Positions 17,846 through 25,390 of a stretch of DNA of 64,000 nt are shown piece by piece. A model generated the notes under the pieces. The model searched no databases. It was given only the letters and a program-made list of their open reading frames with translations, and was not told the origin of the DNA. Source of the DNA: Microbacterium sp. APC 3901 (lineage in GTDB: Bacteria; Actinomycetota; Actinomycetes; Actinomycetales; Microbacteriaceae); contig NZ_JASDCU010000011.1 of NCBI RefSeq assembly GCF_030407765.1, positions 2,128 through 66,127 on the forward strand, given 5' to 3'. The translations under genes and the position numbers were made by a program. The stretch's first letter is position 1, and each line of letters starts with the position of its first letter.

Positions 17846-18522
17846 CAGGCGGCTCGCTTTCTCAGTGCGATCAGTGCAGCCAGGGCGCCGGCGATGATCA
17901 AGCCCTGTCCGATCGCGTAGGCGGCCATGATGGCCGGGCTGCCCCAGGCGGGGAGCGATTGGGGAAGGAAGAGTCGGAGAGCCAGCAGTGTGTCGCTCGC
18001 GAGGAAGAAGGCACCGCCGATCGTGACGAGCGGAGGGCACCGAGTGGAGAACGCCGCCGTGGCACCGAGAACGAGTCCGTAAGCGGCGACCGCGAACAGC
18101 AGTCCGCCGGTGTGTGGTCCCACGAAAGCCACCATGGCCACCCACCATCCGGCGTAGACGAGCGCCCACCACGGCATTCGACGCTGCGCGAAGTGACGGA
18201 TGAAGAGAGCGATGTATGCCAGATGTGCGATGCCGAAGAACATCAGCATCAGCGGCACTTCCGGCGCGCCGGGGAAGAGCGCGCCGACGCTGTCGCCGAG
18301 CCACGAGAACGCGAGGGCCGCGAGAATCAGAGCCTGTGCGGTGCGCTCCTGGATCCGACGCAGCGACACCAGCACCGGCACAGCGAGCAGGGGCATGAGC
18401 AGCAGCTTGGTCGGACCGGCCGCGGGGCTTTCGAGGCTCAGCAGCACCACGTGGGTCACCGAAACCGCGATGTAGGGCAGAAAGGCCCACAGAAGCGGAT
18501 CAGGCTGGGGGCGGCGCTGCAT
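17845..18522 (-). CDS. YhhN/TMEM86-family membrane protein (lysoplasmalogenase-like)
   Basis: 225 aa, very hydrophobic, with about 8 predicted membrane helices (for example LLWAFLPYIAVSVTHVVLLS and LILAALAFSWLGDSVGAL). The FSWLGDS segment and a second acidic site in the C-terminal half (GGAFFLASDTLLAL) are the conserved acidic motifs of YhhN/TMEM86 proteins, some of which hydrolyse lysoplasmalogen vinyl ethers. Substrate unverified. ATG 18522 is placed by a TACGAT -10 box 6 nt upstream. It is coupled to the downstream S4 gene. Confidence 0.8.
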   Translation of the reverse strand: MQRRPQPDPLLWAFLPYIAVSVTHVVLLSLESPAAGPTKLLLMPLLAVPVLVSLRRIQERTAQALILAALAFSWLGDSVGALFPGAPEVPLMLMFFGIAHLAYIALFIRHFAQRRMPWWALVYAGWWVAMVAFVGPHTGGLLFAVAAYGLVLGATAAFSTRCPPLVTIGGAFFLASDTLLALRLFLPQSLPAWGSPAIMAAYAIGQGLIIAGALAALIALRKRAA

Positions 18523-18528
18523 CTCCCC

Positions 18529-18534
18529 ATCGTA
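18529..18534 (-). promoter_or_regulatory. -10 box TACGAT, leaderless promoter
   Basis: Ends 6 nt before ATG 18522 on the minus strand; decides the start of the YhhN-like gene. Confidence 0.55.
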
Positions 18535-18562
18535 GGGCGGGATCGAGCGGCGCCCGCCTCGC

Positions 18563-19018
18563 TCAGGACTCGACGGTGACCTGAGTGATCTGACCATCGG
18601 TGCCGAGGTGCACCGCTGGCCAGTACCCCTCGGGGAAGTGCTGGCCGCAGGTGTCGATGAGGTGGAGCACGACGGTGCCGTCGGCTGAGGCCTCGAGTGT
18701 CTCGAGGCTGAGGTCGGATGCCGCGTCGTCGAGCTCGTGCTGCTCGGGGGCGACGTTGCTGAAGGCGGCCACGACGGCATCCGTGGCCAGACGTCGCAGA
18801 ACGCCGAGGGCTGCGATCGTCTCATGCACGTGGGGCAGCAGAGCGGCCGCCTCATCGGCGTCGGTCCCTTCGATCATGAGATCCAGGGGAGCACCATTGA
18901 CGACCGTGCCGCCCGCGTACCAGTCGTGGGTCAGCACGGTTCCATCAGACAGCTCGGTCGTCGCGCGCGTGAGAGTGCCCAGTTCGGGGTCTTCGATGGT
19001 CGGGTGCTCGTCGCTCAT
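18563..19018 (-). CDS. Hypothetical acidic soluble protein (DUF2004-like)
   Basis: 151 aa, acidic, with no signal or membrane segment. Alternating strands and helices are suggested: LSDGTVLTHDWYAGGTVV, a helical ADEAAALLPHVHETIAALGVL, and a C-terminal TVVLHLIDTCGQHFPEGYWP. The overall pattern resembles DUF2004 proteins, but I cannot confirm this. ATG 19018 was chosen over an in-frame ATG at 19027 because a TAGCGT -10 box ends 7 nt before it. Function unknown. Confidence 0.65.
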   Translation of the reverse strand: MSDEHPTIEDPELGTLTRATTELSDGTVLTHDWYAGGTVVNGAPLDLMIEGTDADEAAALLPHVHETIAALGVLRRLATDAVVAAFSNVAPEQHELDDAASDLSLETLEASADGTVVLHLIDTCGQHFPEGYWPAVHLGTDGQITQVTVES

Positions 19019-19025
19019 GTCACCC

Positions 19026-19031
19026 ACGCTA
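19026..19031 (-). promoter_or_regulatory. -10 box TAGCGT, leaderless promoter
   Basis: Minus strand; 7 nt before ATG 19018. It overlaps the in-frame ATG at 19027, which is therefore an unlikely start. Confidence 0.55.
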
Positions 19032-19039
19032 GCGGTCGC

Positions 19040-19237
19040 TCATGGTCTGAGCGCCGAGCCGCGGGATTCGAGATGTTCGCGGAGGATGCGGATGGCTTTC
19101 GGGCCCACTCCGTGAATCGCGAGCAGTGCGCTCTCGGACATTCCGTCGAACTGCTCGAGACGGGTGAGTCCCTGAAGAGCCAGCTCTCTGCGAGCGACTC
19201 TGCCCATGGATGCCGGCAGCTCTGTCTCTTCGGTCAC
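19040..19237 (-). CDS. Small helix-hairpin-helix protein
   Basis: 65 aa starting at GTG 19237, which overlaps the stop of the upstream acetyltransferase (GTGA). The sequence ARRELALQGLTRLEQFDGMS, then ALLAIHGVGPKAIRILREHL, contains a helix-hairpin-helix with GVGPKAI, a non-sequence-specific nucleic-acid-binding motif. Probably a DNA-binding or RNA polymerase alpha-CTD-like mini-protein. The coupled acetyltransferase could be its partner, which is inference. Confidence 0.7.
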   Translation of the reverse strand: MTEETELPASMGRVARRELALQGLTRLEQFDGMSESALLAIHGVGPKAIRILREHLESRGSALRP

Positions 19238-19818
19238 GCGGAGAGCTCCAATGCCACGAGGGTTCGTCCCGGCTTCATCTCGGCTCTCTCTTCGAAGCCG
19301 GCGGCCAGGAACGTGGTGACCATGCCGTGGAAGAGGTCGTTCGAGCGCTTCTTCTCGCCGCGGGTGTCGACGGGATAGCCCTCGATGAGTCGGGCTCCCG
19401 AGGTTCGTGCGAAATCGACGGCGGCGCGCAGCAGTTCGAGGTTGAGGCCGGAGCCTCGGTGTTCGCGACGGACCACGAAGCACGTCACCGCCCATACCGA
19501 GTCGTCGTCGAAAGGCTCGGCGGATGCTGCCGCGATCATGCGCGTGCGCGGCACCCGCTGCTGTTTTGTGCGCGGCCCGATCCGGATCCACCCGGCGGCG
19601 TCGCCGTCGACATAGGCGATCGGGCCAGGGGGAGGGCCCGCGTCGATCTCATCGCGCAACATCTCGGTGCGCTGCGGCGTGGTCGTCTCATTCCAGTCCT
19701 TGTTGCTCAGCATCGGCCAGATGCACTGGCAACTGGCGCCGTCGCCGCCGCCGGTGAGCGCATGCTGAACGTCGCCCCACCGGGCGGTCGTCGCCACCTC
19801 TGTCGTGATCGTCGCCAT
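19234..19818 (-). CDS. GNAT-family N-acetyltransferase
   Basis: 194 aa. It has a GNAT-like fold with CFVVRREHRGSGLNLELLRA (motif A, acetyl-CoA pyrophosphate loop R/Q-x-x-G-x-G/S) near residues 115-135. DFARTSGARLIEGYPVD and FLAAGFEERAEMKPGRTLV follow. The N-terminus has a Cys-rich CQCIWPM stretch seen in related actinobacterial acetyltransferases. Substrate unknown. ATG 19818 is fixed by a TACCGT -10 box 7 nt upstream. The stop overlaps the start of the HhH gene. Confidence 0.8.
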   Translation of the reverse strand: MATITTEVATTARWGDVQHALTGGGDGASCQCIWPMLSNKDWNETTTPQRTEMLRDEIDAGPPPGPIAYVDGDAAGWIRIGPRTKQQRVPRTRMIAAASAEPFDDDSVWAVTCFVVRREHRGSGLNLELLRAAVDFARTSGARLIEGYPVDTRGEKKRSNDLFHGMVTTFLAAGFEERAEMKPGRTLVALELSA

Positions 19819-19825
19819 GCAGGTG

Positions 19826-19831
19826 ACGGTA
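19826..19831 (-). promoter_or_regulatory. -10 box TACCGT, leaderless promoter
   Basis: Minus strand, ends 7 nt before ATG 19818 of the GNAT gene. Confidence 0.5.
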
Positions 19832-19936
19832 CGCCGTGCCTCCGACACCACGCAACGCCCGGCGCTCACCCGGTTCGCGAAGGGCGGGAAAGTGGGGCTA
19901 AGATAGGGGAGTTGCCTGCGCGAGAGTGCAGAACAA

Positions 19937-20013
<77 letters not shown>

Positions 20014-20014
20014 C

Positions 20015-20060
20015 AAAGCCCCGGAGAACCGCAGAGCTACGCGGAACTCCGGGGCTTTTC
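20015..20060 (+). terminator. Rho-independent terminator after tRNA-Pro
   Basis: Stem AAGCCCCGGAG/CTCCGGGGCTT with an internal AA/AA loop and an inner CCGC/GCGG stem, followed by TTTTC. Confidence 0.85.
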
Positions 20061-20175
20061 TCATGCCCGGCCCAGTGGCCAGGAACGCACTACCGTGCGA
20101 TGTCGACACGTCAACCCCCTCTCCGGCAACGGACGAACGGCATACCGTCGCCTCATCACCGACAGAGGAGATGCA

Positions 20176-20343
20176 ATGAGCGATCTGCAGAACACGCACG
20201 GAACCACCGACGCCCACGAAGAGCCCGACACCGCATCGGGTGGAGCGCCCGACGACTCGACGTCCAAGAGCACGGACGAGATCCTCGAAGACGAGACCAC
20301 CGACGAAGACGGCGCGCCTCTCGAGAACCCGTCGGGCGGCTGA
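20176..20343 (+). CDS. Small acidic hypothetical protein, 55 aa
   Basis: A 55-aa, very acidic, probably disordered protein (STDEILEDETTDEDGAPLEN). ATG 20176 has AGAGGAG 5-6 nt upstream, the strongest ribosome site nearby, and was preferred over an in-frame ATG at 20095. No domain is recognised. A perfect-stem terminator follows 22 nt downstream, which supports it as a real monocistronic gene. Confidence 0.6.
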   Translation: MSDLQNTHGTTDAHEEPDTASGGAPDDSTSKSTDEILEDETTDEDGAPLENPSGG

Positions 20344-20364
20344 AACGGCCACTCCCTGAAGCGC

Positions 20365-20402
20365 GAAGACCCCCACCCGGCGCTGTGCCGGTGGGGGTCT
20401 TC
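20365..20402. terminator. Bidirectional terminator hairpin
   Basis: GAAGACCCCCAC and GTGGGGGTCTTC form a 12-bp stem, extended by GGC/GCC with a single-base bulge. It sits between convergent genes ending at 20343 (+) and 20427 (-). Confidence 0.85.
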
Positions 20403-20426
20403 GTCGCGAGCGGCGGGTCTTTCGAC

Positions 20427-20702
20427 CTAGGCGGTGCGCACCGTCAGCATCCGCCACCCGTCCGGTACTTTCGCCTCGAGAGATGCCATATCGTCAGCCT
20501 CGATCTCCTGCACGCCGTCGACGCGGGTGAACGTGCCGGTCGCCTCCATCTTCGCCACGCCCTTCAGCATCCGCACGGGCGCCGACGCCAGTTCGAAACC
20601 GGGCTTGCGGTGCTGTTCGAGCTCGACGAGCACCTCGGCGAGAGTCGTTCCGATGACGTCTGCGGTGCTGGTCTCGACGGGACGGATCAGAGCGATGAGC
20701 AT
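20427..20702 (-). CDS. Hypothetical protein, 91 aa
   Basis: 91 aa, soluble. The sequence alternates β-like and helical segments (GTTLAEVLVELEQHRKPGF, FTRVDGVQEIEADDMASLEA, VPDGWRMLTVRTA). I do not recognise the family. The start ATG 20702 is supported by a TAGGCT -10 box ending 6 nt upstream. Codon use is typical of the window (G/C in third positions). Confidence 0.65.
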   Translation of the reverse strand: MLIALIRPVETSTADVIGTTLAEVLVELEQHRKPGFELASAPVRMLKGVAKMEATGTFTRVDGVQEIEADDMASLEAKVPDGWRMLTVRTA

Positions 20703-20708
20703 GAGGCC

Positions 20709-20714
20709 AGCCTA
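20709..20714 (-). promoter_or_regulatory. -10 box TAGGCT, leaderless promoter
   Basis: Minus strand, 6 nt before ATG 20702. Confidence 0.55.
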
Positions 20715-20757
20715 TGGCGCGGCGGTCGCTGAGCCGGGGTACCGCTCCGCAGGGGCA

Positions 20758-21051
20758 TCAACTGAACGTCGTCGCAAGCGGAGGAAGGTGCGGGATCGTG
20801 ATCGGCGCCGTCGACCGGCTCGGCGGGTTGTGGAACCTCTGCAGGTCGCTGAGTACATCTTCAGGCGACATGTACGAGCTCGCCAGGGGAAGATTGCGCA
20901 ACCAGAGCACATCGACCTCTACGGCATCCACCTGGTAGATGCAGGCGACGGTCTGACGTGCATCGTGTGGCTCGTACCTGTGGTCGACGATCAGCCACTC
21001 GGTCTCCGTCACCCTGCGGAGCTCGAACCTCGGATCGGGCATCGCGGACAT
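20758..21051 (-). CDS. Hypothetical protein, 97 aa
   Basis: 97 aa. Composition suggests a compact α/β protein (FELRRVTETEWLIVDHRYEP, then VDVLWLRNLPLASSYMSPED, then VLSDLQRF). No known domain is recognised. ATG 21051 was chosen because GGAG lies exactly 7 nt upstream; in-frame ATGs at 21081 and 21162 have no good ribosome site. It lies at the edge of the AT-richer interval. Confidence 0.6.
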   Translation of the reverse strand: MSAMPDPRFELRRVTETEWLIVDHRYEPHDARQTVACIYQVDAVEVDVLWLRNLPLASSYMSPEDVLSDLQRFHNPPSRSTAPITIPHLPPLATTFS

Positions 21052-21277
21052 CTCAACACTCCAATCAGTCGTATTCGCCATCGGCCGACAGGGGAGCGCT
21101 CCATGATCTGGCGATGACGTCACCGTCTGATCGACGGGCGCCCTCTGCCTGCCAGAGTTCATCAGAATTATAAGAACAGACCGGTATATCGCTCAAGAGG
21201 ACCGTGAACCGATGCAGCAGACGCACTGCCGCGGGCGCACTTCGGGCTCGCCTCAAGAGGTGAGTCCGGAAGTGGTT

Positions 21278-21321
21278 GCCCTCTCGAGTCATCCAACCCC
21301 ATTTGGATCACTCGAGAGGGC
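21278..21321. repeat. 44-bp palindrome (12-bp plus 6-bp stem)
   Basis: GCCCTCTCGAGT pairs with ACTCGAGAGGGC. After a C/C mismatch, ATCCAA pairs with TTGGAT around a 6-nt loop. A second hairpin (ACCGTCCG/CGGACGGT, 3-nt loop) lies at 21324-21342. Neither has a U-tract. Confidence 0.85.
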
Positions 21322-21521
21322 TCACCGTCCGTCCCGGACGGTAGGGGAGGCGGCGAAGACTTTCGCTGCTCTCTCGACTGATATATCCCCAGATGTTCAG
21401 CCGGTAGCCCCCGCTACTTTCAGCAGAATATCGCTTAATCCTCTTGTCCGCCATTTGGGGGACAAAGAAATCTACGAATGTTTCTTCCAAGACTGGGGCT
21501 TGCCGTGAGAACGTCCACTCA

Positions 21522-21527
21522 TAGAGT
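21522..21527 (+). promoter_or_regulatory. -10 box TAGAGT, leaderless promoter
   Basis: Ends 6 nt before ATG 21534. Confidence 0.55.
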
Positions 21528-21533
21528 GGGTTC

Positions 21534-21923
21534 ATGGACAGAAAGCTCGTGCTGAACGCGCACCTCGCCATCGCTCGCGGGCACCGTATCGAGGTCATGG
21601 AGCGCGTCGACGAGCTGACCGGGGAGTCCCTGATCCTGTCCGTCAGCGACCTCGACACCGGCATCCGGTATCGCCGCGTCGAAGAGCCGCGGGGCGAGCT
21701 CGTCCGGTGGTGGGGTCGTGTCCTCGACTGCACGGTGACGATCGGCGGCCACTCGTCGCTCACGACTCTCACCGTCGATGCCGAAGGTAACGGTTCGGGC
21801 GCGACGAGTGCCAGGGCGGCCCTGTACGGCGCCGATGCGGCGGTCGACGCGGCGAAGGCCGAAGCGGACCGCTGGGGCGGTGGCGATCGTGTGCCTGAGC
21901 CTGAGCCTGAACGCTTCTGGTGA
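21534..21923 (+). CDS. Hypothetical protein, 129 aa
   Basis: 129 aa, soluble. The N-terminal half looks like a β-rich domain (RKLVLNAHLAIARGHRIEVM, then ESLILSVSDLDTGIRYRRVE and VLDCTVTIGGHSSLTTLTVD). The C-terminus is Ala-rich and helical and ends in EPEPERFW. No family is recognised. A leaderless -10 box supports the ATG. The gene converges on dnaE2 with only 5 bp between stop codons and no visible terminator. Confidence 0.65.
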   Translation: MDRKLVLNAHLAIARGHRIEVMERVDELTGESLILSVSDLDTGIRYRRVEEPRGELVRWWGRVLDCTVTIGGHSSLTTLTVDAEGNGSGATSARAALYGADAAVDAAKAEADRWGGGDRVPEPEPERFW

Positions 21924-21928
21924 CCCGC

Positions 21929-24900
21929 TCAGCGGAAGTCCCTCGATCGATGCGTCACTCCGGTGCGGAGGTCTTCGAATGCGTCCGCGAGGACGTTCAC
22001 GACCCCCTCTGCTGAGCGCTCGAGAATGCCGCGGATGATCAGAGCAGGAGAATCCCGCGCCACACGATGATAACGACCCCACACCCCCGTCGAGCAGATG
22101 ACGTTGACGAGGCCGTTCTCGTCTTCGAGGTTCAAGAAGGTGACACCTGCTGCGGTCGCCGGACGCTGACGGTGAGTCACGAGGCCCGCGACCTCGATGC
22201 GCCTGCCGGTCTCATGGCTCTGAAGATCGGAGGAGGTGAGCACGCCTCGCTCGCGCAGGAGTCCGCGGAAGTGCGCCATCGGATGGTCGTCGGTCGAGAC
22301 GCCGGTCGCCCAGAGGTCCGCGGAGAGTCGTTCGTAGCTGGACTGATCACTGAACAGCGGCGGTTGCACGGCGATCGCCGTGCCGGGAAGGAACCGTGAA
22401 CGACCCTCGGCGGCTGCCCCGGACAGCCAGATTGCCTCTCTGCGCTGCAGCCCGAGGCACTCGAATGCGCCGGCGGTCGCCAGGGACTCGAGTTGTGCGG
22501 CGGTGGCGTCTGTACGCCTCACCAGGTCGTTCAGATCACGGAACGGACCGGCGGCCTCGCGTTCGGCGACGATCCTCTCCGCCAGCGGTGTGCCGATGCC
22601 GCGCACGCCGCTGAGCCCCATGCGCACCGCATAGGCGCCGTCCCTGCGGTGCGCCGCCGACTCGTCGGGCTGGGACCGGTCGAAGCGCGGCACTCGAGGC
22701 TGCAGCGGATCGCCGCACGCGTCCAGCCCTGTCGGCATCCGCAGCGGTGCGCCCTCGAGAGGCTCGAGGGTCTCGGTGACGCCTGAGGCGTGCAGATCGG
22801 GTCGGCGCACCTCCACGCCATGTCGGCGAGCATCTGCGGTGAGCGTCGAGGCGGAGTAGAAGCCCATCGGCTGCGACCGGAGCAGTCCGGCGAGGAACGC
22901 CGCCGGATAGTGCAGCTTGAGCCAGGAGCTCGCATAGACGAGGAGCGCGAAGGACAACGAGTGCGACTCCGCGAATCCGAAGTTCGAGAACGCCTGGATC
23001 TGCGCGTAGATGCGATCCGACTGCTCGGCGGAGAGCCCGCGCCTGGACATGCCCGCGTAGAGCTTGTCGCGCACCTTCTCGATCTTCTCGAGCCCGCGCT
23101 TGGATCCCATCGCACGTCTGAGCAGATCGGCCTCGTCGGCGGTGCAGTCGCCGATGGCCGTCGCCATCTGGATCAGCTGCTCCTGGAAGATCGGGATGCC
23201 CAGCGTCCGCTCGAGGATCGGCCGGAGGTCATCATGCGGATACGGGATATCGAGCACCACGGGTTCTTCTCCACGAGCGGCTCTGGCGCGGTTCTCTTCG
23301 TCGAGCGCATCCTTGGCCATCTTTCGGCGGACGAACGGATGCACGGCGCCGCCCTGGATGGGCCCGGGGCGGATGAGCGCGATCTGGATGGCGAGGTCGT
23401 AGAACGCGCGTGGCTGCAGGCGGGGGAGCAGGCCGATCTGAGCGCGGGATTCGACCTGGAACACCCCTATCGAATCAGCGCGGCAGAGCATGTCGTAGAC
23501 GGCTGGCTCTTCTTTCGGAAGAGTCTCGAGCGTCCATCGCTCACCCGTGGCGTCGTCGATGAGATCGAAGCAGTGCTGGAGCGCTGCCAGCATGCCGAGC
23601 CCGAGGAGGTCGAACTTCACCAGCCCCATCCACGCGGCGTCGTCTTTGTCCCACTGGATCACGGTGCGGTTCTCCATGCGAGCATGCTCGACGGGGACGA
23701 CCTCGCCGACGGGGCGTGCCGTGAGCACCATGCCACCCGAGTGGATGCCGAGGTGCCGCGGAGCCTTCAGGAGCTCGCCCGCGTACTCGAGCACGTTCGC
23801 GGGGATGTCATGCTCGTCAGCCACCTCGAGACCGGTGCTCCACCCGTCGACCTGCCTGGACCAGGCGTCCTGCTGCCCGGGGGAGAAGCCGAGAGCCCTC
23901 GCCATGTCGCGCACCGCGTTCTTCGGACGGTACTGGATGACGTTCGCCACCTGTGCCGCGCGCTCTCTTCCGTACTCGCGGTAGACCCACTGGATGATCT
24001 CCTCCCGGCGATCGGAGTCGAAGTCCACATCGATGTCGGGCTCTTCCTGACGGGTCGTCGCAAGGAACCGCTCGAAGGGCAGACGGTAGAGGATCGGGTC
24101 GACGGCGGTGATGCCGAGCAGATAGCAGACGGCGCTCGCCGCGGCGGAACCACGTCCCTGACACAGGATGCCGCGACGGCGCGCCTCTGTGACGATGCCG
24201 TGCACGATGAGGAAGTAGCCGGGGAAGTCCTTCTCTTCGATGACGTCGAGCTCGCGCCCGATCCGGCGGTGGCCGTCGGCATCGAGGTGCGGATACTTCG
24301 TCGGCACGGCCTCCCACACCAGGTGGCGCAGCCAGCTCATGGGGGTGTGGCCGTCCGGCACCTCCTGCTTCGGCAAGGCCGGTCGCGCTCGGCGGAGAGA
24401 GAAGGCCGACGCTGCGGCGAGCTCGAGACCGTAGGAGATCGCGCCGGGGTGGCGCCGGAAGCGCGCCGACATCTCTGCACCGCTGCGCAGATGTGCTCCT
24501 CCGTGGGTCGGCAGCCAGCCGTCGAGCTCGTCCATGCTGCGCACGGCACGCACAGCGGCGACCGCCTCGGCGAGTGATGCGCGTTCGGGAGCGGCATAGT
24601 GCACGTTGTTCGTCGCCACCACCGGCAGCCGCATCCGTCTGGCGAGATCGGCGAGAGCGTCGTTGCGACGGGTGTCCTGCGGGTCGCCGTGGTCGAAGAG
24701 CTCGACGGCGACGTGATCCTGGCCGAACAGATCGACCAGGCGGCGCAGCGGCGTCTGTGCGTCTCCGGCTTCGAGCCCACGACGGACACCGCCCTTGCGG
24801 CATCCGGTGAGGATCGTCCAGTGCCCGTCGGCGGTGGCCGCCAGCTCATCGAGGTCGTACACGGGGCGGCCCTTCTCTCCGCCGCGCAGGTGAGCAGCCG

Positions 24901-25390
24901 TCATGGCTCCGGAGAGACGGTGATAGCCCTCCAGGCCGTCGGCGAGCACCAGAAGATGGTCGCCGACGGGGTCGGGGGTGCCCCGCTGCGGTGCGTCGAG
25001 ACCGAGCGAGAGCTCGGCACCGTACACAGTCTGGACACTCACATCCATCAGCTCTGCGACCTCGGCGAAGCGGGCCGCCCCGTAGAAGCCGTCGTGGTCG
25101 GTGAGTGCCAGCGCGGTGAGCCCCAGGCGCTCGGCCTCGGCGAGCAGGTCCTCCGGTGAGGAGGCGCCGTCGAGGAACGAGTACGACGAATGCGCGTGTA
25201 GCTCGGCATAGGGGACGGCATCCTCAGGCCGATGTACGGAGGTCGGGGGATTCCGCTTGCGCTTGGTGCTGACGGGCCCTGGGTCCGGCCGGCTGCCGGG
25301 TGGCATGCCTCCGGTCGGGTAGGGCGATTCCTCGCCGCTGAGAGTGCGCTCCAGTTCGTTCCAGGACAGGGGAGGATTGTGCCAGCCCAT
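21929..25390 (-). CDS. dnaE2: Error-prone DNA polymerase DnaE2 (ImuC)
   Basis: 1153 aa. A C-family polymerase for damage-induced translesion synthesis, acting with ImuA'/ImuB and the β clamp. The PHP domain opens YAELHAHSSYSFLDGASSPE near residue 70. The polymerase palm acidic motif is PDIDVDFDSDRREE; helix-hairpin-helix (VRGIGTPLAERI) and OB-fold segments complete the C-terminus. ATG 25390 shares one base with the imuB stop (TGATG) and has GGGGAGG about 8 nt upstream. Last gene of the three-gene cassette; damage inducibility is inferred from the SOS-like box before imuA'. Confidence 0.94.
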   Translation of the reverse strand: MGWHNPPLSWNELERTLSGEESPYPTGGMPPGSRPDPGPVSTKRKRNPPTSVHRPEDAVPYAELHAHSSYSFLDGASSPEDLLAEAERLGLTALALTDHDGFYGAARFAEVAELMDVSVQTVYGAELSLGLDAPQRGTPDPVGDHLLVLADGLEGYHRLSGAMTAAHLRGGEKGRPVYDLDELAATADGHWTILTGCRKGGVRRGLEAGDAQTPLRRLVDLFGQDHVAVELFDHGDPQDTRRNDALADLARRMRLPVVATNNVHYAAPERASLAEAVAAVRAVRSMDELDGWLPTHGGAHLRSGAEMSARFRRHPGAISYGLELAAASAFSLRRARPALPKQEVPDGHTPMSWLRHLVWEAVPTKYPHLDADGHRRIGRELDVIEEKDFPGYFLIVHGIVTEARRRGILCQGRGSAAASAVCYLLGITAVDPILYRLPFERFLATTRQEEPDIDVDFDSDRREEIIQWVYREYGRERAAQVANVIQYRPKNAVRDMARALGFSPGQQDAWSRQVDGWSTGLEVADEHDIPANVLEYAGELLKAPRHLGIHSGGMVLTARPVGEVVPVEHARMENRTVIQWDKDDAAWMGLVKFDLLGLGMLAALQHCFDLIDDATGERWTLETLPKEEPAVYDMLCRADSIGVFQVESRAQIGLLPRLQPRAFYDLAIQIALIRPGPIQGGAVHPFVRRKMAKDALDEENRARAARGEEPVVLDIPYPHDDLRPILERTLGIPIFQEQLIQMATAIGDCTADEADLLRRAMGSKRGLEKIEKVRDKLYAGMSRRGLSAEQSDRIYAQIQAFSNFGFAESHSLSFALLVYASSWLKLHYPAAFLAGLLRSQPMGFYSASTLTADARRHGVEVRRPDLHASGVTETLEPLEGAPLRMPTGLDACGDPLQPRVPRFDRSQPDESAAHRRDGAYAVRMGLSGVRGIGTPLAERIVAEREAAGPFRDLNDLVRRTDATAAQLESLATAGAFECLGLQRREAIWLSGAAAEGRSRFLPGTAIAVQPPLFSDQSSYERLSADLWATGVSTDDHPMAHFRGLLRERGVLTSSDLQSHETGRRIEVAGLVTHRQRPATAAGVTFLNLEDENGLVNVICSTGVWGRYHRVARDSPALIIRGILERSAEGVVNVLADAFEDLRTGVTHRSRDFR

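Larger units (their letters stand above)
21052..21533. other. AT-richer intergenic patch without a confident gene
   Basis: About 480 bp with local GC near 50% (45% around 21421-21480), far below the surroundings. It contains a 44-bp palindrome and a second hairpin. Two possible ORFs exist: 98 codons on + (21212-21508) and 75 codons on - (21308-21535). The minus one reads plausibly (EETFVDFFVPQMADKRIKRY) and ends inside the palindrome. Both have poor ribosome sites and atypical third-position use. Possibly a remnant of a transferred element. Confidence 0.5.

Noticed and set aside
21278..21342. Palindrome considered as the end of an insertion sequence
   Set aside because: No transposase, no second matching inverted repeat and no target-site duplication were found nearby.
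21212..21508. 98-codon plus-strand ORF in the AT-richer patch
   Set aside because: It runs through the palindrome, has no convincing ribosome site or -10 box, and shows no biased third-position use.
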